DNA of 64,000 nt, taken from contig JANQBS010000126.1 of the NCBI GenBank assembly GCA_033085395.1, forward strand, positions 1 to 64,000, given 5' to 3'. Source of the stretch: Xanthoparmelia taractica (Eukaryota > Ascomycota > Lecanoromycetes > Lecanorales > Parmeliaceae). The position numbers and the translations under genes are program-made. Numbering within the stretch: position 1 is the stretch's first letter; the number at the start of each line of letters is the position of its first letter. The notes beneath the pieces were generated by a model. The model had not been told where the DNA came from and searched no databases. It saw only the letters and a list, made by a program, of their open reading frames with translations. Shown here piece after piece: positions 1-10,937 of the stretch.

Positions 1-974
1 CACCAGGAAGTATCCTCCCGATGGATATCCGTCATATCCATGGGCATGCACGATCCACGGGGGCGATGCAACATATATCTATTTCCGGGTTGAGAGTCGT
101 TTGTAGAGTGCTTACCAGGCTAATTTACGGAACAATTTGGTCTGCAAGTCTCTGCATACAACAAAAAGTTGACAAGAAATCTAGTCTGAGTGAGCGCAAA
201 TGCAGGAAGGGGGAGCCCAAGAATGGAGACCGGGAGATGCGGCAATATTCGAGTTGAACCGTCTTTAAAGCCACAATGCGAAGTGGAATGGATGTAAAAC
301 GAGTCACTAGGATGCTGGACGAAAGATTCGAGATAATGCTGTCTCGGGTCCGACTATGAGTCATGGATAATACAGATCATTCCCAATCCATTCCAGAGTA
401 AGTTGTGTGGCTTTCTACCATAGGTATAAAGCTGATGATCGCGGTAATGCAGATGTCTTGCAGGATCTCCACAAACCGTCTTGTGCTGTTCACTATCATG
501 GTAGGCCAGAACGTATAGGAGGGAAGTCTAGATCATGCGTGGTTTGCTGAAATGCTGGAAGAAAGGTGTTCATATCAAAACTAACTTTGGATGTAAGCTA
601 CTTGAGATCAATGTCTGTATTTATATAGTGTAGTGTTAGGAGCATATAGCTGCTATTCCAAGCACGTAGGATTTTGATTGGAAAACGTTAAGAAAGCAAG
701 AACCGCCTAAGGCGCCAGGGCATGGAATAGTCTAATCCATCTCCCACATCTACGTTTTCCTGCTATGAGATAAATGCTTGCTGCTACGGAGTCGGAGTCG
801 CATGGCTGGCGACTACAAAGACACATAAAAGACCATCCAACGATAACAAAGCCTTGATCATGCTACACATGCTCACAGGACTCACAGGAACTATTTATAG
901 AGTGATAGTGATATTTCGTACGGAAGAGACAAAGCCGATGTGGAAAAAGAGTATACAACTCATGGTAGGGAAAA
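1..974. other. intergenic left flank
   Basis: No convincing coding frame, RNA gene or repeat was seen in this stretch. Base composition is ordinary, in contrast to the AT-rich element that begins at 975. The short open frames here have no recognisable motif. Confidence 0.5.
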
Positions 975-1143
975 TCGAATAGTGGGACTATGGGTTAGTG
1001 TGTCTCATGATCCAGCCGCTATTCCAGATACATACGCACATGCGGAGAACACGTGTCTGCAAGAGCACTATATATAGGGGTTTCACATCATTAGTTGGCT
1101 CTTTATTCGAATTCTTCTCATTTAAAGCAATCGTATTCTTTTA
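975..1143 (+). repeat. split direct repeat A1 (copy 1)
   Basis: About 169 bp matching A2 at 5202-5371. A1 keeps many C and G bases (for example CCAGATACATACGCACATG) where A2 has T or A, so the outer copy is much less RIP-mutated than the inner one. Confidence 0.85.
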
Positions 1144-2699
1144 TAACCTTCATTTAACTATTTTAAATTATTCAACACCTATATACTAGATTAGCGTATA
1201 TTATTCTTATCTCATTCACATCTATATTTATTTTAACTTTCTTAATTATCTTATTCTTCGTACATTATAACTATCGCTATTAGACGCTTTAAGACACTTA
1301 AGAAATTCTTTAAGAAGGCTTTTAGTAGACCTAAGGCCCTTATAAAGATTATTATATTCTCTCTTCCCCCTCGCTTCGCTCAATTTCATAGAAATAAGTC
1401 TATAATATCGAAGATATTCTCTTTAAAGACTCTTAGCTTAAGCGTAATTAAGAAAATCAATATTAAGATTCTTAATTATCGCGATTAAGTCTTAAAGTTA
1501 AAAGAACGCCTCGTCGAGTACGAATATAATCGTTATAAGTAGTATCGAATACACAAGTCACGCTCTCGTTGTTATTATCGCTATCGCCGATATTATTCGT
1601 TTAAGTCTAATATTAATTTAGAGAAGAATAATAATCTTAAAATCTCTTTTATATATATCGAAGATACGCGTTTTTTTCTTAATCTTCATAAACGCTATCG
1701 CTTCGTCGAAATCAAGTATTTTAAGTAAATCTTCTTTAAGACGTTTAAATTCGAAAACCTTATTAAGCTAAGTCGAGAATACGTTAATCGCGCTAATACG
1801 AACGATACTTATAAAGTTAATAAAATAATATATCTATTATAATATTTCGAGGTGTATAACTAGACTATATATTACTATATATATTTTATAGTGATTATCC
1901 GCCTATAGAAGACACTATTAGATTATTATTTTCGTCTAACTAAGTTATTAGTCTTATATAAATTCGACTTTATTCGTAAATATTATAATACGTTTATAAA
2001 CGCATATATCTTAAACGATTAAAACGATCTTATAGTCTAGATTATCGAGGATAGACGTTATAGCGATCTTCTACTACGTAAAATAATCATTCTTAGCGAT
2101 ATTAAGTAGAACTTAGATTCTATTTTTAAATTCTTCTCTTTTGATCTTAAAATATATCGAAATTTTAATAAGAGATAATATTCACGTAAGCACTATAAAT
2201 ATAATTATATTTATCTTAATTATTAGTAGTATTATATAGTTAATATATATTATAAGACTTAAACCGAGGTCTTAAATATTAATCTCACCTCGCTTAATAA
2301 TCGAATTTCAAAGTCTAAATAACTCTTAACGCACTCGTAGATACTTATATTACTACTACATATAGTAGAAGAATTCTTATACGCGCTATACGATTTATTA
2401 GATCTAGATCTAATTAATTAAGATTCGCTATAAGTAAAAGATTAAGATTATTAATTAAAAAATTATTTAGATCTTATATTCGCAAAGACTCTTTCGACTA
2501 TTCTTCGAAAAGAAGCGAAAATCGAATATCGAGATTAAATTCTACGCTATCGCAATTACAATTATTAATTAATTCTTATAACATCTAATATACTAATAAC
2601 GAATCTTTAGAAATAACTCTAATATAATCGCCTAATCGAGATTAATTCTTAGACGAAGTAGTAATTCGTTTACTCGCCGTTAGAGCTAATCTCGAAGCA

Positions 2700-3930
2700 C
2701 GATAATAATTAAAAACGTATTTATAACCTCTTATTCTTATATAAGATCTTAGTTAATAACGATATACCTTAGAACTAAGAAACTCTAGAATACGCTATAT
2801 ACGATAACGTAGTAATCGTATTACTATAATAAGATTTTAGAGCTTAATTCGTCAAAAGAGATCTAAAAGACGTCTTTAGATATATATCGATCGCAAGTTC
2901 AAATTAATAATTGCTAGAATTTCACTATAACGATCGCTATTAAAAAGAATAATATCTATTCTTTGATCTACGTACGTTATTATTTATATTTAATCTATTT
3001 ATAAAGGCCCTTAACTAAATCTTAATAATAGTTCTTCTTTGAATTATAGTACTCTACTATTTAAACGATTTCTTCGTTATTCTAGCATTAATCGATAATG
3101 CGATCGCATATAGTTAACAATTCGATCTCGTATATAAAGAATTAGACTTTAAAATTAATTACATTAAGAATATTATAAGTATTATAGCTGAGTTTCTAAG
3201 GATTAAGTTCGATAGTATTTTAATATAGATTAGATTTCTTCTCGATAAGCTTACTCAAGCGAGAAACGCGATTAAGAACCTTCTAAATCGGGTGATAATC
3301 TTATATCGCGAGCTCGAGTTAGCGATTAATTTTTTATTATTCGTCGCTAAGATCGTGATTTTAGAGAGAACGTTCTTAAGATAATTTCTCGATACTCTTC
3401 GAAGATTAATAGCACTTATTAAAATTATATCGCATATTAGAGTCGATCTATTATAATAAAAGATCTTTCTAAAAGACTAAAATAATCTTAAGTTAATTCG
3501 TTACGTTATTAGTCGATTAATATAGTATATTTAAATGAACGTATTAGGGACGTTTAATATGAAAGACTATATTCTAAAGCATCTAGATCTTCTATAATTA
3601 GTTTAAGAGACCTTTAGTATTTCGATAATTATACGTTATTATTAGAAAGATATTTAGTTTAAAGAAATAAAGACTATATATCACGTTATTCGACTATGGT
3701 TACAAAGACTTAAAGAATCACGATTAATGTTATATTGCGATAATAACGTATATATTCATGATCTTAGAAAGACCTCTATTCGCGAATTAATTATGGTCTT
3801 ACTACGAGATATAGCGCTACTACTAGCTAGATACGATATCTATTTAATCTTAATATGAATTTTAATTAAGATTAATAAGCTAGTAAATAACTTATTACGC
3901 TTTCGATATCGAAAGATCGCTAACGTATAT
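2700..3930 (+). pseudogene. RT / RNase H remnant of the Ngaro-like element
   Basis: Read through stop codons, this stretch resembles the RT-RNase H part of DIRS-order polyproteins. The catalytic motif appears as YYLNDFF around 3055-3078; the N replaces the first Asp through a G to A change. Further on come a segment resembling (Y)KEL.FKINY, a RELE.AINFL segment, and a CDN motif (CDNNVY) followed by a spaced SIREL..VLLRDI segment typical of DIRS RNase H. Many in-frame TAA and TAG codons have come from CAA, CAG and TGG. The start boundary is approximate. Confidence 0.75.
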
Positions 3931-4199
3931 TTATAGCTAAGATATATTTTAATCGCTTTATAGAGTTAAGACGCGATCTATCGAATTTATAATATAATTA
4001 GATCGTATTATTACGAGAGATAGCTCGTTTTCTCTAATAAGATTTAGTCGCAAAGACGCGAAAAATATATATCGCACTTATTAAGTTATATAGCGCTTAT
4101 TACGTTATTAATAAGAGTATATCTTTCTTCTTAGCGATAATTAACTTATTCGCTAGCTAAATCGCATATCTTAATATAAGACGAGTTAAGGTTAAGACT

Positions 4200-4930
4200 A
4201 TTAAAGTCTATCTAATAGACGTTAGATTAGCTCACGTTAATATAAGATATAAGAATCTTACGATATTTTATAATCCTTAATTATAAAGAATTATTATTGA
4301 TATTTGACGTCTACGAGACGAGACTAAGACGAAAGAATATCGTTTAATTATTAAAGATCTACTATTATAGATACTTACTTATATTAATCAAGAAGACGAG
4401 GCCGAAGTAACGCTCTATATAGTCTTTTATCTCGTATTCGTCGCATTTCTTCGTATAGACGAGTTTATATATATTACACGTAATCGTAAAGGCTAGGACT
4501 TCGAGCAATAATTTCTCACTCGTCGCTCGATAAGACTATATAAGAAGTATCTCGAATTTATATTTTTAATATTTAAAATAGATCCCTTTCGTTAAGAAAT
4601 AACACTTACTATTATAACGTTAAATAATAACGCTTATATAATAAAGATCTTACGACACCTCTTTAGATAAAAGATATTATTAAATAACTCTCTCTTTTAG
4701 TTAGATAACGGCTCGTTTATTAAAGAATTAATTATCGACTAACTTCGTTAAATATTAATCTCGCTCGATATAAGAAATTATTATTTAGAATACTTCTTTC
4801 GTAGAGAAGCTGCTACTTTAACACGCGAGATAGGTCTTAGCGACGATGAAATCATACTATTAAGACGCTGAAAGTCCGATTTCTATCGCCTCTATATTAC
4901 TACTTATCTCGAGCGAATACTTATTATATT
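4200..4930 (+). pseudogene. tyrosine recombinase remnant of the Ngaro-like element
   Basis: Two catalytic boxes of a fungal tyrosine recombinase can be read. Box I is VFVAFLRIDEF at about 4433-4466, from an LRIGEF-type motif with its Arg. Box II is EYFFRREAATLTREIGL from about 4786, where the expected GHSFRRG has become EYFFRRE by C to T and G to A changes, so the box II His is lost. It continues SDDEIILL and ends KSDFYRLYITT near 4905, which holds the expected nucleophile Tyr region. This domain, in place of a DDE integrase, separates the element from gypsy and copia LTR retrotransposons. Confidence 0.8.
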
Positions 4931-5042
4931 ATAAAGATATTAGTATCTTTTATTTCATTAGCGCTAATGCTAGCGATACTCGCTAGGCCGTTATACGAAG
5001 TCTTCTATAAGGTCTTTATATAACGTTTTTTAATTAATTTAA

Positions 5043-5201
5043 GAGTTTTCTAGCGCTAAGACACGTTTAGAGACTTATCTAGGCCTATTAACGACCTAGC
5101 TAAATCTACTAATTATAGATCTTAGCGTTAAAACTACTTAAATAATTATTTATAATACTATTTAATCTCGATGTGTATATCTTTATAAATAAGAACATTA
5201 A
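5043..5201 (+). repeat. split direct repeat B1 (copy 1)
   Basis: 159 bp starting GAGTTTTCTAGCGCT, matching B2 at 5442-5600. It directly abuts A2, so the element's 3' end sequence is joined to its 5' end sequence. It is more RIP-mutated than B2. Confidence 0.85.
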
Positions 5202-5371
5202 TCGAATAATAAGACTATAGATTAGTATATCTCATGATCCAGCCGCTATTTTAGATACATACGTATATGCGGAGAACACGTATCTATAAGAGTACTATAT
5301 GTAGGGGTCTCACATCATTAGTTGACTCTTTATTCAAATTCTTCTTATTTAGAGCAATTATATTCTTTTAT
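5202..5371 (+). repeat. split direct repeat A2 (copy 1)
   Basis: 170 bp copy of A1, starting TCGAATAATAAGACTATAG. A spacer of about 70 bp, also present in the second element, separates it from B2. Confidence 0.85.
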
Positions 5372-5441
5372 CTCACTTACTCACGCCTGTATATATAGCT
5401 AGCTAAATAGTTACTTCAGGGCTACGTCGTATAGATATAGA

Positions 5442-5600
5442 GAGTTTTCTAGCGCTGAGGCACGTCCAGGGGCTTATCTAGGCCTGCTAACGACCTAGCT
5501 AGGCCTACTGACTGCAGACCTTAGCGTTAGGACGGCCCAAACAACTATCTACAGTACTGCTTGGTCCCGGTGTGTATGCCTTCATGAATGAGAACACTAA
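5442..5600 (+). repeat. split direct repeat B2 and element 3' end (copy 1)
   Basis: 159 bp copy of B1 forming the right end of the element, finishing AGAACACTAA at 5600. It keeps a normal GC content, unlike B1. Confidence 0.85.
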
Positions 5601-6667
5601 GCATTCTCTATTCCGGTCTCCTACCTCACGGTCGGAGCCACTTTGGACAGCTGGAACAATTTATACACATATATCCTTCAGCGCTGAGAGTGTGAGTCTT
5701 AGAACCCCGAATATCTGTGAGTCCAAAGTTTCGCAAGAAATGTAAATGATAAGTAGTAGACATAGGGCCATGGTGCGGTACTGTGCGGTTTAGATTCAAC
5801 TCATGGGGATCATCCATGCTCGTAGAAGATAAGTAGCTGTGGGTATATGATCTGTCTTGGCTCCAGAGCTGGTTACCGATGGAATTTGAATGGAAGATGA
5901 GAGATATCTTGGGGTTCGCATTGATAAAAAGCATCAACCTCTTATAATGAATTGTTGACACTTGCTGCAATCAGACGGGTCTCACACTATTCATTTACGA
6001 TTAGCTTTGCTCGGACGGCTTAACACGATTGCCTGGATCTCATGAACGAGGGAGATAGGGCCTTCTTTCGTTCACCTGCATGGACAGAAAGTCGTTCTGC
6101 ATCGTGGTAACGGCTCCACGATAGTGTTTTGAGGCCTGTTCTACAACATTACACCCTTGGCAAGCAGTGGAGATTTAATTTCCCATACCAATGCAAGGGA
6201 TGCTGTACACGGTTGTGTACGATATAGGTCGTGAGATGACAGATAACTGGCTTGTCTTGAAATGCTGCGACAGTTTTGAGCATCTTAGAAATAATAATGT
6301 GAGTGATAGTGTCCTTCGGCTCAATCGCATCAGCGGTCGAAGATAGCTTTCTGAACGGTGATTACAAGCGAAGATAACAGACACTTTGTGAAATGAACTC
6401 TTCAGTCTGGAACTGTCAAGAGGTTATGATATCTAAGCCTATCAGCACTGTAATACATACAGTGCCAAGGAGTTGCACCAATTTAGCACATTTGAGCTGA
6501 AGCATGAACCGTTGAAACGGTTCTCTGAATCATGCACTGGCCCCTAAGCCGAATTAGATCTGAATGGACTTTCGTGCTTGAGCTGGTGAATTATTGCCCC
6601 GAATCTATCTTCAGATGGATCCTGTCATCATGAAGACCCTCAAAAGGTCCTGCAACCACGTTTGTCT
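5601..6667. other. intergenic, nothing recognised
   Basis: Ordinary base composition resumes right after the element. The longest frame (5626-5970, minus) has no recognisable motif and is probably chance. Confidence 0.4.
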
Positions 6668-8119
6668 TCACCCTGTCTGTGGAATATACCCAAGTTCATA
6701 TTCTTCCTTACTTGTGACGGCCACCGCCCCATCCCTAAGATTTTGATAGTGTCCATTCACACCATCCGTCCACCTCCCATGGCTGCTATCTTTTTGGGAA
6801 GCCCGGCTTTGATTTAGGGGTAGGCTGGCGCCGAATTTTTTGATGTAGGGGGTGATTTGTATCTGTAAAGTGTTCGCGGGAGGTAGGACATGTCGCAGAA
6901 ACACCGACGTAGCAGGCACGCAGGTGATACAGATTCCAACGCAAAGTTCGACAACACTCAGAAAGTCAAAACATTCTTAGCTCCTTGTAAACCATTGAGT
7001 ATGCGTTAACTTACGCTAGGATTTCTATGTTCACAGCTGTATAGGATGCATCTTGGTAGTCGAATCTTGTCCTATAGTATAGACTGAAAGACGAACAGAC
7101 ACAGGCTCTGTAGAATAAGGATATCAGCATTGGATCAAGCATCGTCAAAGATTGATAATACTGCATTTTCGTACCCAACTCCAGTCATGAACACCATCAA
7201 GAGGCCGAACCTTTTCTTTGGAGAAAGCTGTAGCCGTAGAACCCCGGAGATCGGTAGAAGCAGAATAAATACATCTGATATTATTGCCCATGCTGCTAAT
7301 GGTATTGAGAGCCTTAGACTCATGTTGTCATGCGACGCTGTGACATTTTCAAGCCAAGTATGCCCTGGTGATGGAGCGTCTCCGATCACAGCAATGATAA
7401 TACAGATAACGTAGAATCCGATAATAACAACCGCACCACCAATGATACCGACTTTTAACCAGCGGAAGGGCTTAAAGATGATCCAATAGAGGATAAAGAA
7501 GGTAAGTTTGACGAAGGTGTACGCGACATTACTGGACCATGCTAGAACGAAGTTCAGCTAGAGAGGAATATTAGAACCCATCATTATCTGAGGAGAAGTA
7601 GCATACCTTGAGAGAGGCCTCACTCAGGGAAAGAGCAAGCGGTATATTCCAAAGATGCCGACCGAAGCCTTCATTCACTACCTCTGTTCATGGTTGTTAG
7701 TCTCGAAAGAATTCGAGATTGCTTAACAGTACTCACGCAATAAGAAAAGTATCCAGTAGGCCAAAGTGCTTATCTTTCGGACGGTCATTCAGTATCAAGC
7801 AGGTCGCGCAGTGGGATGGATAGACTCACAAAACCAAATACACATGTAACTACCCTTATATCAGCCATTATTCTCCTCAAGTAATATAAACATGGAACCT
7901 ACGATCATCCCAAGACCCTTTACCATATATCTTAATCTTTGTGTAGGCTCGGATACCTACAAAGAAGAAGGCTAACCCCATGAATACCGAAGTTATTATG
8001 ATTGTAGTGGCCTCCAAAGGATTTGGCCCTTCAAAGTCGATCGCCGCACCCGGCGGAGGGGACACGGTGGGCGTCTTGCTCAGCTCCGCAGGATTCAGTT
8101 GAGATAATTGACTTGCCAT
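6668..8119 (-). CDS. PTH11-like (fungal rhodopsin-domain) integral membrane protein
   Basis: A seven-helix membrane protein of the large fungal family related to the Pth11 receptor; members are thought to sense extracellular or surface cues, but the ligand is unknown. A hand-built seven-exon model (8119-7903, 7849-7830, 7773-7737, 7683-7607, 7557-7175, 7107-7015, 6956-6668) sums to 1116 nt, 371 aa, with GT..AG at every intron. Visible family marks are the GSWDD after the first helix, VNEGFGRHLW, the helix with DVFILLLPI, then LQLSPKKRFG and LLMVFMTGVG, RACVCSSFSLYY, and VELCVGICITCVP in the last helix, followed by a hydrophilic cytoplasmic tail. The start is the ATG at 8119 (MASQLSQL); nothing in frame upstream begins with ATG. 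Exons 2 and 3 are tiny (20 and 37 nt) and are the least certain part. A second family member lies at 19147-20532. Confidence 0.85.
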
Positions 8120-9227
8120 GTTGGGAAAGAAAGGCGACAATAAAGGTTTAGCATATGCTCAAAATTTGGCAGGTCTACAGACAATCTAGAAAGATATAGG
8201 CAGAGGAAGAACGGTCAAGCAAAAAGAGCCTAGCACCAAATGGGCAGGTGAAAGAGCTATGACATCAGGTAGTTGGGTTGTAAGAGTACGACTAGAAGAG
8301 GCGCATTAATCAACTAATATAAGGAGCTTTATGCATCGTGCAAATATACCTTCTGGCAAGATACGGGATGTGCAAAGCCGGAGATGAAAGAGAAAGATTC
8401 AGATAGAATTCTGAAAAGAGAGCTAGATCGGAAACTAGTCAGGTAGGGTTCTCAGATTCCGGTCATCTGTACTATGTACTTCCTGCCACAAGGCTGAAGG
8501 GTGGCAGGACACAATAACGCCGGATGGTACGACGTAGCGAACGAACCAGCAAATCACTGGCCTGTACCATGTAGAGTCCTTGAGAGGGTGTGAGGGATTT
8601 CAGGAGGGCTGTCTGGTGAGCTCAAAATGCGAGCCAGTTAGCGAACCTGGTCGCTCCGAAATGGCAAACTCCTGGCGTTATGATTTGCGCAACGATCTGC
8701 ATACTGCATAATCAAACGGAAAAATTGCTGACGTAGCAAGAGATATCCGTAACGTCTTGAGAGGCAGCGCCGTCTGCAGTTACATCATGAGAGCCGTCTG
8801 ACTGCGGCACGAGGCCCATTCGACTGGCACGATGCGAGGCTGAGACTACGAATTATAAATCCAGAGGGCAATGGCGGTCCCTCGCTCTTTCCTCGACCAT
8901 TTCCGTGGCAAATGCCAAAATCAAAAAAACTCGTGGAAGGCCTAACAGAGACAGAATGGAGTAAAGATAGATACAGATCGCTGATGTCTCTACGGAGGCA
9001 ATCAGCTGGGTCATGCATATCAACAGTACAATGTCACCACGCCAGCGATTCATGAGTCACCTGCGGCTATCGGTCTAAGGAAACAGCACGCAAGTCGAGA
9101 TATATCTCGAGCATCGTAGCTGGTAACAGGACCATAAAGAATAGGGGAACTCCTAAACTATCCAGGTTCGTCTTGTAGTCTAGCATCTCGGTCATGATGT
9201 AAGCCTTGCAGTAACAGAAAAAGAACT
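8120..9227. other. intergenic, nothing recognised
   Basis: Upstream region of the PTH11-like gene. No coding frame with motifs, RNA or repeat was recognised. Confidence 0.4.
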
Positions 9228-9367
9228 ATTGGGATTCAGCCAATAGGAGGCCGTTTACGCCGCAAGCTGACTAAGCGCCTTTGCGTTTCTCCATATCCTG
9301 CTTGAGCTAGATAGACCATCACTCTTATCCAATCAAGCAATCAATTCCTACTACATATGAGACCACT
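9228..9367 (+). repeat. diverged fragment of copia-type LTR
   Basis: About 140 bp matching 35983-36117 closely (shared blocks include GAGGCCGTTTACGCCG and TACATATGAGACCACT). The outer TGTTGG and CAACA ends seen in the 36 kb copy are not recognisable here, so this is an end-eroded copy. Confidence 0.7.
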
Positions 9368-10861
9368 TCTAATAAAGACTTTGTGGAGCTGGCAAAAGGG
9401 AAAAGAACCCATTCCAAGACGTTGATATATTTCCAATGAAGTAGCCTTATCCGTCATCGGTTGTAGAGAGGCATCGACACCCATCCGGCTCAAAGATCTC
9501 TTCCTTCGTCTTATCTTGACCATGGAGAAACTCAGCGATTGATGACGACGGGCGGACGCAAGTCCCACCCACACAACCCAGTAGCCGAGCCAACCATCAC
9601 ACCGTCCATCTTCTGACATTTGCAGCCTTGTCTGGCTACACTGTAACAGTAATTGCTACGCACAGGAAACTAAGCAGGTCAATAGGTACCTGCACGGGTC
9701 ATGAGCGACATGATGTACCAGTCTGTATATTCAGCCTGCGCCGCCTTTCCAATTCTTAACGGACATTCTGCGTGCATTATTAGCGTATCGGAACTATGCT
9801 GCTAACCTTAAGGGGGTGCATTGGACATGCAGTGCCCCTCTCATGCAGTTCTCGCTTTGCTGCAGGCTACGATCATCCCACCATCCCACCATGTCTTCAG
9901 ATAGGGGAATGTGCGTTCTGATGTGCAGTACGTCTGTTATGCAGCGTGTCGAATCCCAGCAGGCCAATATCACCCCGCCACGTCTTTCATACATTGGTGC
10001 ATCATGCTGATCATTTCTTCTTATTGCTTGGAAAGCAAAAATTCCTTTCTTGGAATGCCGGCCATTAGCGCTGCTCCGCGAGAGGTGCTGAGCCTTCTGA
10101 TGGCACTTCCTTGCTTTATCTTGACATCGTCTGTATCCTCAATCAACGCTCTGCCGCATCTCAGCCTCTTTGCTTTCCTGCACTTTCGTGGAAGGATTTC
10201 CCCTGCAGCTCAATGATGCGAGCCTTTGGTTTGCATGCAAACGATTGTCGTACCAACTCGTATTGAGAGCGGATCAACGGAAGAGTGTCGCAAGCCTTAC
10301 GTCTCGCTCGATTTTCAAAGTATGGAGTATTGTTACGGATCTTGTCTTCTCAATTCAGCCCCGGTCGTTGTCTCATTTCCATTGTCTATAGAGTGGTAAT
10401 AGGAAAATGACGACCGTCATATCCGCCCACACTTGCAGGTTGACTAAAAAGTCTTCAAGCATTAGAGTACTTACTTGTAATCCGGACTCGTTTTAAGCGT
10501 AGTAGAAAACGGAGCAACACCCAAAAGGCTGGTCGCCACTGCAGCACACGGATGGGCTCATGATCGGCTCCATCACCTGTGTTATTGTCATTGTCACTTG
10601 CTTAAGATCTCAGTAGCTGGTCCTCGGTAGAAGCTCAACGCTACGACTGCAAAGTCTTACAGTGGACCTTGTGCTGCAATATCGAAATGATGCTCCATGA
10701 TGCCCCGAGATCTCGTTGTAGTTACCTGTTACTTAATCCAACAATAATAAATCGCAATAAAAGACCGCTGTACTAAATACAGAGTCCAAACCGCTCAACT
10801 CCTTCTCTCTTTTTATTATATATTATATTTTTTAATAGCGCAAATATATCAAGTCACCACA
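9368..10861. other. intergenic, nothing recognised
   Basis: Several short overlapping frames on both strands, none with recognisable motifs or splice structure. Confidence 0.4.
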
Positions 10862-10937
10862 TCCGATGTGGTCTAGTGGTTAGGATATCCGCCTCTCAAA
10901 AAATGAGGGTTCAGTTCGCGGATGGCCGGGGTTCGAT
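10862..10937 (+). pseudogene. tRNA-Glu(CTC) pseudogene, 3' truncated, with intron
   Basis: Begins TCCGATG (5' acceptor half), then a D arm GGTCTAGTGGTTAGGAT. The anticodon stem TCCGC (10888-10892) pairs perfectly with GCGGA (10918-10922). The seven-base loop CTCTCAA puts CTC at 10895-10897, reading glutamate codons. An 18-nt insertion after position 37 (about 10899-10916) sits at the canonical tRNA intron site. The T stem starts CGGGG TTCGATG, but its 3' strand and the whole 3' acceptor half (expected CATCGGA) are missing; unrelated sequence follows from about 10938. An active tRNA cannot form. Confidence 0.75.

Larger units (their letters stand above)
975..5600 (+). mobile_element. RIP-degraded Ngaro-like (DIRS-order) retrotransposon, copy 1
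   Basis: A 4.6 kb AT-rich element oriented left to right, with no open reading frame left. Its ends match the element at 43347-47972 (opposite orientation) base for base in the least mutated parts: the left end begins TCGAATAGTGGGACTATGG and the right end finishes GAATGAGAACACTAA in both. Conceptual translation through the stops shows, in order, a reverse transcriptase with YLND (from YLDD) at 3058-3069, an RNase H region of the DIRS type, and a tyrosine recombinase near 4200-4930. The terminal repeats are arranged A1 - internal - B1 - A2 - spacer - B2, the split-direct-repeat layout known for PAT and Ngaro elements rather than ordinary LTRs. No target-site duplication is visible, as expected for recombinase-mediated insertion. 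C to T and G to A changes account for most differences between repeat copies, which is the RIP signature. The element is dead by inspection. Confidence 0.87.

Noticed and set aside
975..5600. Reading the element as a gypsy or copia LTR retrotransposon
   Set aside because: The left end lacks the B part of the terminal repeat, the right end has B-A-B, no integrase motif is seen, and tyrosine-recombinase boxes are present.
5626..5970. 114-codon minus-strand frame just right of the first element
   Set aside because: No recognisable motif and no exon partners; likely chance.
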